Shown here in pieces: positions 37,567 through 50,100 of a stretch of DNA of 64,000 nucleotides. Numbering within the stretch: the first letter of the stretch is position 1; each line of letters begins with the position of its first letter. The translations under genes were made by a program, and so were the position numbers. The notes under the pieces are model-generated. The model did not search any database. It had not been told where the DNA came from and worked only from the letters and a program-made list of their open reading frames with translations. The stretch is from Pagrus major (taxonomy: Eukaryota; Chordata; Actinopteri; Spariformes; Sparidae): positions 24,309,749-24,373,748 of the forward strand of contig NC_133237.1 of assembly GCF_040436345.1 (NCBI RefSeq). The letters run 5' to 3'.

Positions 37567-40327
37567 CTACTCCAACACCACGGTGCCGCCTGCTGCCTCC
37601 AGAGCTGCTTTCAGTTTCTCCGCCTCTTCTTTGGATACATTGGCCCGGATCTCCTGAGGGAGGGACTCCACTAGTTTCTTAGCCTGGTGAAGGAAAGACA
37701 GAGAAAAGAAAACAAGATGTGGTGAGGTCAGAACATCTGGCACAAGACAATATGCAACACTGGGATAGAAACTGAGCATCTACATTTTTTAAAAGGGACG
37801 TCATAACAAGTCCACTGAAACTCAAACCTTTTGCATTAACTAAGGTGCTGCAGATACAGTATATCAGCTGTCATTAACACCATATTCCACCTATAAGAAA
37901 ACAGTGGAACCTCTTCCAACTTCCTAACTATGAAGCAGCACTAGCAATTGAACAGCAACAGCATGTTTCAGTTAATTTGCCTTATTCGACATACAGTATT
38001 CTTCAATGTGATGTTGAAACAATATAATTCAGCCCTCATCAGCAGACATTGCTCTCAAGTGTTACTAGTGTTCAGAAGCTCCACCTTTAAAAGCCTCAGG
38101 TCAGGACTGAGGACTCGACACTGATGATGACACTCACCTGCACCAGATTCAAGCCTTGCATGCAGTTCTTCACTTCCTTTATGAGTTTTACTTTTTCAGC
38201 CGCCTTTAATTCTGTCAGTTTGACTATGAAGTGAGTCTGCTCCTTCTTCACCGGTGCCTCCTCCACTTCCGCTGCCTGGTTTCACACAGGGAAATAAATA
38301 GTGAGTCTACTTATATACCTGTACTAAAATCATTATCTGCTACTCATGGAGTAGTTGCAAAGGATTGTTGACTAAATGAAAAGACATGAGTGAAACTTTC
38401 AGCCATGCAATACGTAGATAATGTGTCAGAAAAGTGTCAAACTGATGAAGTTGGTGGTGTTGAAGCAGATTAAATCATATTATATATATAAAAATGAGTC
38501 ACCTGAGCAGCAGGAGCAGCTGCAGCCATCGACATCATCCCAACATCCTGAATGTTCAGAGTTTTCTGCGAAACACAAAAACACAGATGGATCATTTTAT
38601 CTGACGAGGCGGATTGTGGCTCAGCTTTGATATTTCACAAGTTTTCCACAAACCTTGAGGAGCTCGTTGAGGTCCGACACTTCTAATAAAGTGAGGCTGG
38701 CTATGTCGTTGACGAGCTGTTGGATTTTGGGGGAATACTGTTTCGGCGCTCCGTCTAATGGAGGGGTGGCGATGGCATCTGAGTGGGTGGCTGGACTGGT
38801 CTTCAGAAGTCTGAGAGCACACAAGGCTGGAGCCTGTCGCGGCAGCTGTTGCCTGGAAAATATCAATGGGTTAGATAAAGGACGTCTGGTCTTTAGAGCT
38901 CAAGACACAAGACACTTAGCATCCAGATTCATTTGAGAGCATCTGCAGCTCACATCTGGCACCAGAAAGCAAATGTAAACATGTTCTGCAAGGCTTCAGA
39001 GAAGATCCATCTTTGCACACTATCTTAGCCTCTCTTACCATAAGTTGTGCATAAACTACAGTTAGGAACATCTTTTTAAAATGGAAACGTGCACAAGGTT
39101 CACAACCTGCACTCGAGGGTAAGAAAGGCTAAGATGATTTAATATCCAAAGCTATAAAAAAGATTTAAGACTTTTTCCCCTCCTCTCAGAAGCCTTGTGG
39201 AACATGTTTTGCAAACTGCAGTCATGATATCTTCCTTTGAAACGGTAAAAATTAAAAAACAAAGCGAGTTTCACGATGCAACCAGCCGTAAACTGAATCT
39301 GGAGTTTATAAATGCTGCACTTGTTAAGTCCATAAAAGCCATTTGATTTCATATTATTATTATTCATTATATCACGTGTTCCTAATAAGTTAAAAGAAAA
39401 ATACAAAGAAAAAAACAACATGTCCTCAAATTTTTCAAGCAATTATGCCAAACATTCCCCAATTCCAGTCCTGGATGTGTTGCTGTTCTGTGTCTCATGT
39501 GCACTTTTTGTTTTAGGGAATGAAGGAAATAATGAGCAGCTGACATGATAATAAATGTAATTAATCTTTAGTTGAAGTCCTCCACCTCCACCATGCATGT
39601 GCTGTTCTCCTAACCTTGTGACACACAGCCCAGGCTTTATGACAGTGGCTGGGGGTGATCACACACCAGGATGGGAGCTGCTGCTCTGGGATGAATGATT
39701 TATTGTGCATACAGTCCATTTTGATGGAGCCTGGTGATTTGTTAACATATAACCTGCAGTTCATATTAGTGGTCTCGGGGGTTGTAATTACACTTAGCTA
39801 CAATAAGAGATGCAGCACAAACCCTGAGTGTGACCTTGGCTTGTCACAAACACACAAAATGTCACACAGCTTCCGCGTAAAGTCGTTAAATCCGAGCTGG
39901 GAACGAGGACAAAGTGTCTCAGGGGAATATATTCAGAGATAATCGAGTTATTGTCAAGTTACAGCCTGTAAAAAGGCTCAGTCGCTGCTAAAGTTACCAA
40001 GCTAACTGTTAGCATTAAGCTAACATCACTGAGCGGTTCTCACACAGCCGTAAAACGTTCAACTCTCTCTGACTGCGGCTGGAACCAACGGACTGGACCC
40101 AGAGACACCGGCAGGTCCGACAACCACCGAGACCACCAGCAGTCACCGGCTGTGTGTCCTTGAAGAAGCGGACAGACGAGACCCTGCCGCACCGTCAACG
40201 CTCTCCCGGTGTTACGTGACCGCCCGGTGTCCCGCTCGGCTCGGCTCGGCTCGGCTCGCGTTACGTACCGGTGCGTGTTCGCCGCGGCCCGCAGCGCGGT
40301 CCGGAGGCAGTGTCTGGTGCAGTACAT
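37567..40327 (-). CDS. mrpl12: Mitochondrial large-subunit ribosomal protein bL12m (MRPL12)
   Basis: Homologue of bacterial L7/L12, the stalk protein that recruits translation GTPases to the mitochondrial ribosome. The mammalian protein also contacts mitochondrial RNA polymerase. Five exons join to 191 codons (human 198): 40269-40327, 38654-38852, 38503-38565, 38138-38275 and 37567-37683, all GT-AG. The N-terminus [20 protein letters not shown] is basic and lacks acidic residues, as expected of a mitochondrial presequence. The dimerisation segment ([20 protein letters not shown]) and the C-terminal L7/L12 domain ([20 protein letters not shown] and ending AAGGTVVLE) are close to human. An Ala-rich hinge AAAAPAAQ falls at an exon junction. 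The start lies in a CpG-rich first exon with a (GGCTC)n run in intron 1. Head-to-head with mettl26. Confidence 0.96.
40236..40259. repeat. (CTCGG)n pentanucleotide repeat in mrpl12 intron 1
   Basis: Four to five consecutive CTCGG units directly downstream of the first mrpl12 exon, in the CpG-rich promoter area. Seen directly. Confidence 0.85.
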
Positions 40328-40452
40328 GACTGGTGCCGTTTATCCCCGGTGTCCCTTCTGGGAAAAAAAAACTACAAGACGCGTCTGTCACAGCCGCGGG
40401 AGAAGAAGTCCCTCTGCATCAAAAGCACATGGCGTCCTCTCGGCTTCTGACC

Positions 40453-40470
40453 TACCCACAATGCACCGCG
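40453..40470. promoter_or_regulatory. ZNF143/THAP11-like promoter motif upstream of mrpl12
   Basis: TACCCACAATGCACCGCG resembles the known CCCANNATGC-type site bound by ZNF143 and THAP11 in housekeeping promoters. It sits about 130 nt upstream of the mrpl12 start codon in GC-rich DNA. The match is by eye, and the function is inference. Confidence 0.45.
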
Positions 40471-40613
40471 CGAAGCCGTGAACTGGTAGGAGAGCTACGG
40501 AAGCCGAAAAGCGACATGGAACAACTACAAAGAGACACAATGGAGAAACACAAGTTATAAATGTATTAACAAGGATTTTCTTTCACTAAAAATGTATTAT
40601 ATATAATACTGAT

Positions 40614-40895
40614 TAAAAGTGGTGGAATGTAACAAAGTACTGAAAAAGTATAAAAAGTATAAAGTACTTGAAATGATCTCAACCTTGAACATCTACACAT
40701 TCACATTAATGCAGCAGTAATATTAATCTAAAACTTCAAATATAATAATAAACAATGACAGGGACCATTTGACAGCACAGTGAGTACCTTCACTTTCATA
40801 CTTAAAGTGCATTTTGCTGATAATACTTCCATACTTTTACTTGTATTGGAGTATTTTTAAGTAAATAATCTGAATATTTCTTCCTCCACTGCTGA
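40614..40895. mobile_element. MITE-like repeat, family C (copy with both ends)
   Basis: Left edge AGTGGTGGAATGTAACAAAG, and the complement of the right edge reads CAGTGGAGGAAGAAATATTC, so the ends are inverted repeats around CAGTGGWGGAA. Between them are AAAGTACTTG and TACTTTTACTTGTATTGGAG, the same vocabulary as 53.2-54.0 kb. It lies between the mrpl12 promoter and the first mettl26 exon. Confidence 0.65.
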
Positions 40896-41215
40896 TAAAA
40901 ACTGTTTTGTTGCAGTTTCTCACTATGACCTGAAGATGGCAGTACACACCCATTGTTCTAAACACACTTAGGTATACAATCCCTACAACATGACACCACA
41001 CAGTATAATGTAGTAATTGTTCTTGATTGTATTATTACCTTTTTATGACAGTAATTGCTGTGTAATATTCAGACATATTGCATGAATTGGTTTTAATACC
41101 TGTACTTTATCAGTTCTGAACACTTGTGGAGGAACACAGAGGGAATCCTCTTAACCGGGTAATCTCTGCACCCATCTGCTGTCACAGTCATCCACCACGT
41201 CCAGCCTCCAGCAAT

Positions 41216-41239
41216 ATGCTACTGAACCAGCACCAGTGA
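41216..41239 (+). other. Short upstream ORF in the predicted mettl26 5' UTR exon
   Basis: ATG followed by six codons and TGA, just before a consensus donor (GTGAAG then gtaaga at 41241/41242) that I read as the end of a non-coding first exon. If the exon is real, ribosomes would meet this 7-codon frame before the main start at 41335. Confidence 0.45.
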
Positions 41240-41334
41240 AGGTAAGAGGGCTCCTCTGAGAGAGAAAATCAATGTTCAGACTGTAAATACAAGATGGCAT
41301 GTGAACATGTCCTTCTGCTTATCTCCTTCAGACC

Positions 41335-42463
41335 ATGCTGCTGTCTCCTCAAGCGGAGAGGAACTGGGAGGATCTGTGTGTAGTGCTTGAAGATGTGCTG
41401 GAGGACCAGTCCCACAGGCAGCTGTTTGCCTTGGAGCTGGGCTCCGGGACTGGGCAGCATGTCATACGCTTTGCCCAGAAGATGCCCTTTGTGACCTGGC
41501 AGCCATCAGACATCCAACAAGAGTCTCTGGACAGGTTTGTGTCTCATAGAAAAAGGGCTTCTATACATTCTTGTTTCTGAAAATTACAGGATTAAACGTG
41601 CATACTTATTTACAGCATTAAGGCGTACGTTGCTGCGACCCATGCAAAGACTGTGCTGCCACCTGTCCACCTGGACGCCAGTGAACCGTGGGAGAAATGG
41701 GCAGATCTTTCTCGCAGCTCCTGTGATGTTATTGTTGCCATTAACCTACTGCAGTACAGCTCCTTTAAAACAGCACAGGTAGGCCTGCTTATCTAAAAAC
41801 AACTGTTTATTTGTGAATCGTTGAATATATTAGAGATATATCAATGATCAAACTATGCCAGAACCTGTTTCATATCATTTCTTTTTTTAAAAATAATTTC
41901 CCAAGGGTGTTTTCAACGGAGCAGGGCAGATCCTCAGGCAAAATGGCCTTTTGATAACATATGGGGTATGTACCAACAGCTGTTGAGTTTATTATCCACA
42001 CATGTGAGTGTGAAGTGTAAAAGCATTGGCACAATAGACTTTATCAAATTTACACATTACATAATATTAATCACATTGCAGGTGTATGCTATTAACGGCA
42101 CCATCACACCAAGTTGTAACGAAGACCTGGATGCAGAGATTCGAAAAATGTGAGTATGCGCTTATTTTCTCTGCTAACATGACAACTTGTGTCTGGTGTA
42201 GCTCTTCTCGTAGAGTGGAAATAGACTTATTTAACTATTTTCCACAGGAATCCAGAGTGGGGTCTCCCAGACATCGACGTGTTGAGACAGCTGGCCTACG
42301 GGAACGGGATGCGTCTGGAGAGGATGGTGAGTGACGTGCTGTAGCTCGGGGTCACTACTTGTTCATAACTACAATATACTGCAGCTTTTATACCTGTATT
42401 GTTTTTCATTTCCAGATTGAGATGGAGGAATACTTCAAATGCCTCATCTTCAGGAAACTTTAA
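41335..42463 (+). CDS. mettl26: METTL26 (DUF938 family, predicted SAM-dependent methyltransferase)
   Basis: A small protein with a Rossmann-type S-adenosylmethionine fold. The substrate is unknown to me. Six coding exons join to 205 codons (human 204): 41335-41534, 41616-41778, 41906-41965, 42082-42149, 42248-42326 and 42416-42463. SAM motif I is visible as ELGSGTGQH (residues 34-42). Other family landmarks are WQPSDI, INLLQYSSF, LLITYGVYAINGTITP, NPEWGLPDID and the C-terminus CLIFRKL, which aligns with human CLIFRKN. The ATG directly follows an acceptor (CTCCTTCAG), consistent with an upstream non-coding exon. A plus-strand AATAAA lies at 42745-42750. The gene is divergent from mrpl12 and convergent with hgs. 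Confidence 0.94.
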
Positions 42464-42744
42464 CGAAGCCAAAGTGCAAGAAGAAGAAATAACTGTTTTT
42501 ATATACTCGTAATTCAGTTGTATGTTAAAAGGTAACTCCACCAATTACCGATGGCATCATCAGCGTTGTTTTCTCAGACATTTAAAAGCTTCACAGTCAC
42601 AGATGTAAGAATACAACTGTTTTCACAGGCTGAATAGTTCTTATGAGTAACTGAACTTTATGTGTAATATTGGTGAAGTGTCCCTTTAAATCACATTTTA
42701 TCACATCACTCATCAATGTAACGTCATGGCCTTTACACTTGTAC

Positions 42745-42750
42745 AATAAA
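42745..42750 (+). terminator. mettl26: Poly(A) signal of mettl26
   Basis: AATAAA about 280 nt after the mettl26 stop codon on the same strand. Confidence 0.65.
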
Positions 42751-42889
42751 GTTGAAACAAATATGACTTTGAACACTGTAATCACATGAATAAAGGTTGT
42801 CGTGCTGTACGTCTCTTTCTTTTGATCCACGTGCAGGGTTATAGAAGAAAAAAAACAAGATGAAGCAAGTGGACAATAAGAACCAGATA

Positions 42890-42895
42890 TTTATT
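42890..42895 (-). terminator. hgs: Candidate distal poly(A) signal of hgs
   Basis: TTTATT on the plus strand (AATAAA on the minus), about 1.3 kb beyond the hgs stop codon and only about 140 nt from the mettl26 signal on the other strand. If both are used, the two convergent transcripts end almost back to back. An hgs 3' UTR of this length is inference. Confidence 0.4.
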
Positions 42896-43879
42896 AAATA
42901 TAATTTCAAAATTACTTTTAAAGTCAGACAGATCAGTTCGATGGAATAAAGAAGTTCACAGATAGCAACTGAAGGGTTACAGAAATCACTGATTTGGGTG
43001 TGTGATACATACATGCGCCGCGTCATGTTCGCTCTGCAAGCAATTCAACGTTTCCGGAGAGCAAAGTACACTTTAGAAAAGCCCGCTCAGCCGTACTTAC
43101 AATGTTTATACCTTTATATGTGACAGTAAGAACCAAAAGCACACAGGTTGTAACGCCTGGAGGCTGCTTGCAGTTGATTATATGTTAAGGTTTTATGCTT
43201 CTGTCAGTCTTGTCTTGTGATATCGGCAACACAATCATCTTAATAAAGAAATGCAGGATGCTTTTAGAGTTGTTGTACTGCTTTAGTATGTATGTTTCAT
43301 GGTTACCAGTTCTGTAATTCCAATGATTTAAACTATAAAAGTATATTAAGTGAGGATTTAAAAACCACCCTGCTAATTTCTTAACACTCCTCCCACAATG
43401 TACAATCCCTGCGATGTGTTTCATCATGTAAGAAACTACATTAAAAGACACGCTATAATCCGAGCAGTGCACAACAAATAAATGCCAAAACAAGACGCCC
43501 TAGTTTGTGTGTGCATGAGGGGATGGAACTGAAAACTACAGCTGGAATGGCAGGCTGTGAACCTGAGATGTGTTTGGTGGAGTTTATTTCAGGCCTTTGA
43601 CTACACTTTGTCTCCGTTCTTTATCCCCACACCGTTTCTTTAACAGCACCAGCACTTACAGATGATAGGTTGCAATAATTCACTTCCGTTTCAGGAAAAT
43701 AATGAAGAATTTAACATGCAAATTTTGCTTTAGAAAAATAAGAGACAAAGGATGGTTATGTCTTGTCTTTTTTTTCTCCTCAATTATTATATTTTCTTAT
43801 TCATTTGTAACTTTAATACCACTGACTATTTCTGAGCTTCAGTTATTCATTTAATAAGGAAATACTACATACATATCAG

Positions 43880-44160
43880 CTGGAAAGAGGGAGAAGGAGG
43901 AGAACGAGGAGGTGCAGGAGGAAGAGGAGGAGGAAGGTGTGGGTTATGGTGCTCTCTCTTGCAGTATCTTCCCGTTCTTCAGCGAGGGGAGAGGCAAGGA
44001 GAGCAACAGTTCTGCAACATCATCACAATATTTTACATTGCCACAACATCACAGCGAGGTGGGAGGTTGGAGGTGTGTGTGTGTGTGTGTTTCCAGAGGG
44101 TGTCCTCAGAGTCCAGAGAGTGAGGGGGAGAGACCAAAAAGGAGGAGAGAGAGAGAGGGT
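43880..44160. repeat. Simple repeats in the predicted hgs 3' UTR
   Basis: GGAGGA/GAGGAAG purine-rich tract at 43880-43935, a (GT)9 run at 44073-44091 and a GAGAGAGAG tract near 44143-44158. All seen directly just downstream of the hgs stop codon. Confidence 0.8.
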
Positions 44161-44192
44161 GTAGTGTGTCAGATGCTGCAGCACGTTGGCGT

Positions 44193-47100
44193 TCAGTCGA
44201 AGGAGATGAGCTGTGCCTCTGCGCTGCCGGGCACAACCTGAGGGGCCTGCTGCTGCTGCTGTTGCTGCTGCTGCCCTCCAGGAGGAGCCACCTAACAAGA
44301 GAGGAACACGGTTAAAGTAAAAACGGGAAGATAAGGGAGGATTGAAATAGACTGAATGAGGTTAAGATACCAATAAACAAGCTAGTGCTAACAACTGGCA
44401 GCAAAGGAAGAAGGAAGAAGCAGCTGACCTGTTGGTACATGGGCTGCTGGCCTTGCATGTAGGGCTGTTGTGGGGGCATATTGGGGTCCTGTCCTGGCAA
44501 TGCCGAAATCATATTCTGCATGCTGTACGGCTGGTAGCCCATGTAACCCATACCGTTAGTGGGGGCAGGCTGGGACATGGGGGGCATACTCTGGGCCTGA
44601 GAGACCACATTCTGCACAGAACAAAACAACAGTTAGTGGGATCATTATTTGTAGAGCTGCATTGGTTAAAAAAATGAAGTCCAGCATTATTTGTCTTTAA
44701 ATAATTTGCTGGTAGTTCATTAGTTTGTAGGGATTAGAAAATTAAAGTGGGAGTCAGTCAGACCTGGTAGCCCTGTGTGGGTGTAGGCTGATAGTTGGAG
44801 TAGGGTGGACTAGTAGTGGGCGGAGCCTGACCAGGAGGCGGAGCAGGCTGCCCATTGGTGCCTGCAGGCTGGTACATGTACGCATTGACCATATTTGGAT
44901 CTGAAAGAAGAGAGGAAACAGAAAAACACTTGAATAGAAGTCTTAAATTTTCATGTCAAACATTTCCTGAAAGTTACCCAGAAGTAAAAAAGTATTGATT
45001 TCTCTTCACGTTTCTTCTTGTTGACCCCCTCACCTGTGGCAGCACCGGGCATGGCCTGGTACTGTGGTGGTGCTGACTGCCCAGGCTGGTTCATATAGAT
45101 GTTGTGCATAGGCGAACCCTCCACAGAACCAGCAGGGCTGAAGGTGCCCGGGTAGCTGGGTGGAGCTCCAGGCTGGTACACCACCCCTCCTGCCACATTT
45201 GGCGGCAAAGACTGCATCTGCATGACGGCACATACACAAATTAGCCATCCATTTTATTTCAATGGCAAAACATCCACATTTGAATTTGGTAGTTTAGACA
45301 GCAGGTGATGGAGTGTGTGTTGTGTACCTGGGCGTAGGGCAGAGAGAAAGCAGGCATTTGGGCTCTCATCTGGATCGTGTGCTTCTGCTGCTCCAGACGC
45401 ATCTGCCTCTCCTTCTCCTGCTCCTGGAGGCGCTGGATGGCCAGCTGTCTTTGCATCTCCAGGTACTCCTGCAGTTCAAAGACAAAGGCTTGTGAGCACG
45501 GTGATAAATTGTGTATCGATATCTACACTTTTTTTCAAGAATGCCTCGTTTTATGACCTGCTTTTTCTGCCGCATGATCTCCAGTTTCTGTGCCAGCTGG
45601 ATCTGCCTCTGTCTCTCTGCTTCCTCTGCAGCACGACGCAGCTTCTCTCTGTGTTCATCCCGGAGGGCGTTGAGGGCCGCCCGAGCATCGCGGACCTGAG
45701 CCAACTTGTCCTGTAGCCCCTCGTAGTACACTGCCGACAACATAAACGACATGATGTGATCAGCCCAGTTGCCAGAATACAATGCTGGTGTTGTAACAGC
45801 GTTTTAACATTTGTTAGCGACAGACCACTGGCAATTTTTAACAAGACACTGGGACATTTTCCAGCCATGTTATCGGCAACAAAACCAGATATTTTTGTCG
45901 AGACGTTGGGACAATTTACAGCCTAAAAACCAAGTACTTTTAACAACATGTCAGTACAATTTCAAGCCACATTTGTGGCGAGTGAACCAGTTATTTTAAG
46001 CCAGAAGACAATCTCTTCCTAACCTAACATCTATTCTGGGGATTGAATGTGATAGTTTGGAGACTTGACACGCAGAATGAGACTCACATCGCTTCTCATC
46101 TAGCTGGTTGAGGATGTCCAACAGCTGTGGATGCATGTTGTTGATGGACTGGAAGAGTGAAAGCACGGCGCTGTCGTTGGTGATGCTGCGCCCACGCATG
46201 TGGTTGCTCTTCATGCGGTTGAGGAAGGTGGTGACGGCATTCTGTAGAGCCTTCAGGAACTGCTCGTGGTTCTCCTCTGACTCCCCGTTCTGGTACTGCT
46301 GCTGGAGGTGGATATGAGAGGGAAGCAAAGCACAGAATGTCATTTGAGGTCTACCCACACTAAAAAAAATACAACTACCAACGTCTTCTCTCAACACTAA
46401 TTTCAACATACCTCCACTATGTTGACTGGCTGAACCGGGACGTGAGTTTCTACAGGCTGACTGATCGCCGGAAGAGGCTCAGCCAATGGCACTGGAGCAG
46501 GGGCTGAGGGGGTGGGACTCTTGCGAGCCTCTTCCTGTTTCTTCTCCCAGTATGTTCTGTTCAGGTAACGAGCCAGCTGGAAGAATATGACATAACAATG
46601 AGTATCATAAGTATAATGTCAGATTTCCATTAGTCTGGCTTAATGCTGGTGTAGGAGATGGATGCAACATGTACCTCAGGGTCGACATCTTCAGCTGATG
46701 GAGCAGAAGAGTTCTGCAGAGAGTAAAAATAAAGATATTTAATCAACTTGGTATAAAAGAAGTAGACCTTAGGATCTTGTTTTAATCATGTTTGGTTGTG
46801 TAAATAATTCAGTCTTACCACAGGGGAGGTGTAGAGGGTGCTGACAGGTGGTGCTGAGGAAGTCACCGGAGTGGGATCAGCTTTGGGATACATTGAGTAG
46901 GAGTTCTTATGCCTCTGTAAGTAGACACACAGGTATGGGTCAGTTTGTCTCTATAAACAGGCAGTTAAGATAAAGATAGAGTAAGATTTCAGCTGTGCGA
47001 CCCACCATCCTCTCCTTCTCCTCGGCCTCGCTTTGGGAAAGAGCGATGGCCAGCTGAAGCTCCTCCTCCTCTTGAAGTGCTGCCTCGTCTCTCTTTGGGG

Positions 47101-50100
47101 GCATCTGGTGAGAATGGGTTGGTGAACTATCACCTTTCTTCTTTAAGAAATTTATTTACACTGTGACCAGTTTGCCCCTCAGCTACAGCAAATACATTTC
47201 CATTGATAGTTTGTCAATGCTTACCTGTGACTGTTGGGACAGCGGGCTGGTCAGGTACTCAGGAGGCAGCTCGGCGGGGCCTGAAGCAGGGGCTTTACCT
47301 TCAGCTTTCCTAAGGGGAGGAGACAGGGAGGGGTGGCTGGTGAGGAAAAGGGATCAGGGAGGACAAACAATCTTTTAAATTAGAGGAGAACATGCTGCTT
47401 GAAACAACAAAATCCAAACACAGAACATGCAGCAGTGAATACATCTGTTTATGGACAAAATCAAACATCACATCATTTTTTACCAAATACCTCAATAACA
47501 ATACTGCGAACATAGTGTAGGGATGACTATCAGACATTTTTGATAAACATTTATCATCAGTATCGTGGATATAATAACTAAGTGGGTAAAGACAAGTGTT
47601 AAAACAAGTCTGGTAAGTTCAGAAAAAGACATCACTTTACTGTAATGTATCCTTTAAAAACAGGAAAAGACAACACTTATCATAACATGAAATAAAGATA
47701 TCCAAAACCTAAGATGATGTATAGTACTCCTGTCACCATAACGATGTAATAGCTGTGTTGCTCAGCCGTACGTCTGTCAAAGCTGAAAAATCTTCTACGT
47801 TTGTTGATCAAATCATATGAAATGTTATCAAGGGTTTGATCTACATTCAAATTTGGATCTGCATCAAAACAAACATACTCATGCAGAGTTTCATAGTCAG
47901 TCAGAGTCAATACGACTGAATAATGGCCATCTACATTTTTAATGTAGCATAAAACCACATATAGACCAAATGCAATTCAATTTAGCTGCACTGCTCAGAG
48001 TCAATATATGCTTACATCATTTAAAAGTGCACAATGTTGTTAAATAAAAGCCATTTTTGACATACAAACTATTGTCAGATTAAAAGTACTGAAAAATAAC
48101 AAATACATGCATCAGTTTTCTCAACTTCCAACCAAATTTCAGTAAACTGTTTTTGCAATAAATAACTCAAGCACAAACTTGGCAAAGAACACACAACATT
48201 TGCCAACAAAATCAAGAGCACAAATAAGGGCGAGTGATTATACACAAGGCATTACATTAAATGTTTGTAAACCTTTTGCCGTAATCCAAAACACAATCGA
48301 GGCTGACAGTGATCAAAAACAGATAATAACATTCCCAAGACTGATTCAGAGGGCTACGATTCAAAAATAAAACAATTATCAATGCATCATGAGACACCAA
48401 CATTTCTGAATTCTGATTCCACTGTGTGATACTTTTTAAACACAGGGTATTTGTAATGATTGATGAATACAATAAAGCTAAGAATGTACTTCCTGTTATC
48501 TTTGCTCACACTCAGCCATCCTCACTAAAACGTATGAAGTAGCCCAAGAATATAACATGACGCTAATGTTCAGCCAGGTTTTACAAAATTTTTACATGTG
48601 ATCATAATGTAGAGAATTTGGTTTTAAATTTCCGATTATTAACGTTTCTGCATTGAAACATAATCTTTCATGAGACAATGGTGATGCATCATTGAATCGA
48701 TCTTTCCCCCAACCTTCTGGTAAGCACTGCATACTTAGGTTAGACAACAAACTGTACAGCAGAACTTGGGAAGGAGATTAATTTACAATGCCAGCATCAC
48801 ATTGCAGCTGATAAAGTAGTTCTCTACAATTTATGGAGACAAATATAGACACACTATCCACAGACAACACACTTCACACTCAATCTGGCGGTTCAGGTCG
48901 GGGGGACTCACTTGTTAAGCAGCTCAAAGCACGGCTCGCACACACGCACTTCCTTCTCTATGCCAAACTTGGGAATGGTCGAGTACTTAGACGAACACTT
49001 CCCACAGAAAATCTGGCCACAGGCTCGACAATGGTGCTGGAAAAGGAAAGTAGACAAATCGAGGTCAACTTCCGCACATGCGCTGTAAAAATACACTCCA
49101 CACACACACTCTGCTGTAAATGAATGAAGGAAACCATAAAATCTCCAGCTGCCCTAGTTTCAAGAAAGTCCAGCCTACCTTTCTGGTCATCACTCCAAAC
49201 TGGACTCTGCATCGGTGGCACTCCTCAGCGTCAACCCAGTCTGGAGCCTGGACAAAGCAGACAGACATCACATGTGAATACAGATACGGTGGAGCAACTA
49301 AACCACTGGAGCTTAGTGAACAGTCATCCTCTCTTCTAAATATAAATCATCCGCTTTATAAAACCTAACTCTGCTTCACTGAATCAAGCAAAAACAAAAT
49401 ATCTCACCCTCTCAGCTGCAAACATCGCATCACTCTCCTTAAACTCGGGGAACACATGACCTAAAGAGAAAAAGAAAGAAAAACAAACCCATTACACAAA
49501 CAGTATGACACCAGCGGCACATTAACAATGAAAGTAAATGTCTGAATAAAGGACAAAACAAACAGATGTTGGTGTTTTTCTTAAATCTAATTCTTGCTAA
49601 GTCAGGGTTACAAAACATTCATCTTGGTTATTAAACTTTCAAGAAGGAACAAATTAAAGTAAAATCCAGCTTATGTGTCTTCTTACCTTCCACTTTCATG
49701 ATCTGATAGGTGTCCTGAACCACCTTATATTTGGGTTCGTTGCGGAAGGCGTGAGCCCAGGCCTGGATCAGGTAAAGGATCTTGTTTCTGACGTTTGGTT
49801 CTGTCTGTTTCTGGTGGTAAAGGAACCACAGAGGGTAAAATATCTCTCCTGACAGCTTTAACTCCTTCTTGTGCTTATACTCTAAACTTCTGTTTGCATG
49901 ACTGAGCTTTTCAAATACAAACTGAATCAAACCACAGTGTTTGGCAACATGAACTGAGGTGGTAAGTCCCGTTCTTTGGTCTGAAAAAAAAAAAAAACCC
50001 TCCTGTCACAAGGTTATGACATCATCAGGAAGTGGAAACCAGCATGGGCTGCCGGAGCTTGTGTCACATGACACGGTGAGATCCAATCAAATACTGCTAG

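Noticed and set aside
45315-45716. Plus-strand frames in the hgs coiled-coil region
   Set aside because: Shadows of Gln/Glu/Arg-rich hgs exons.
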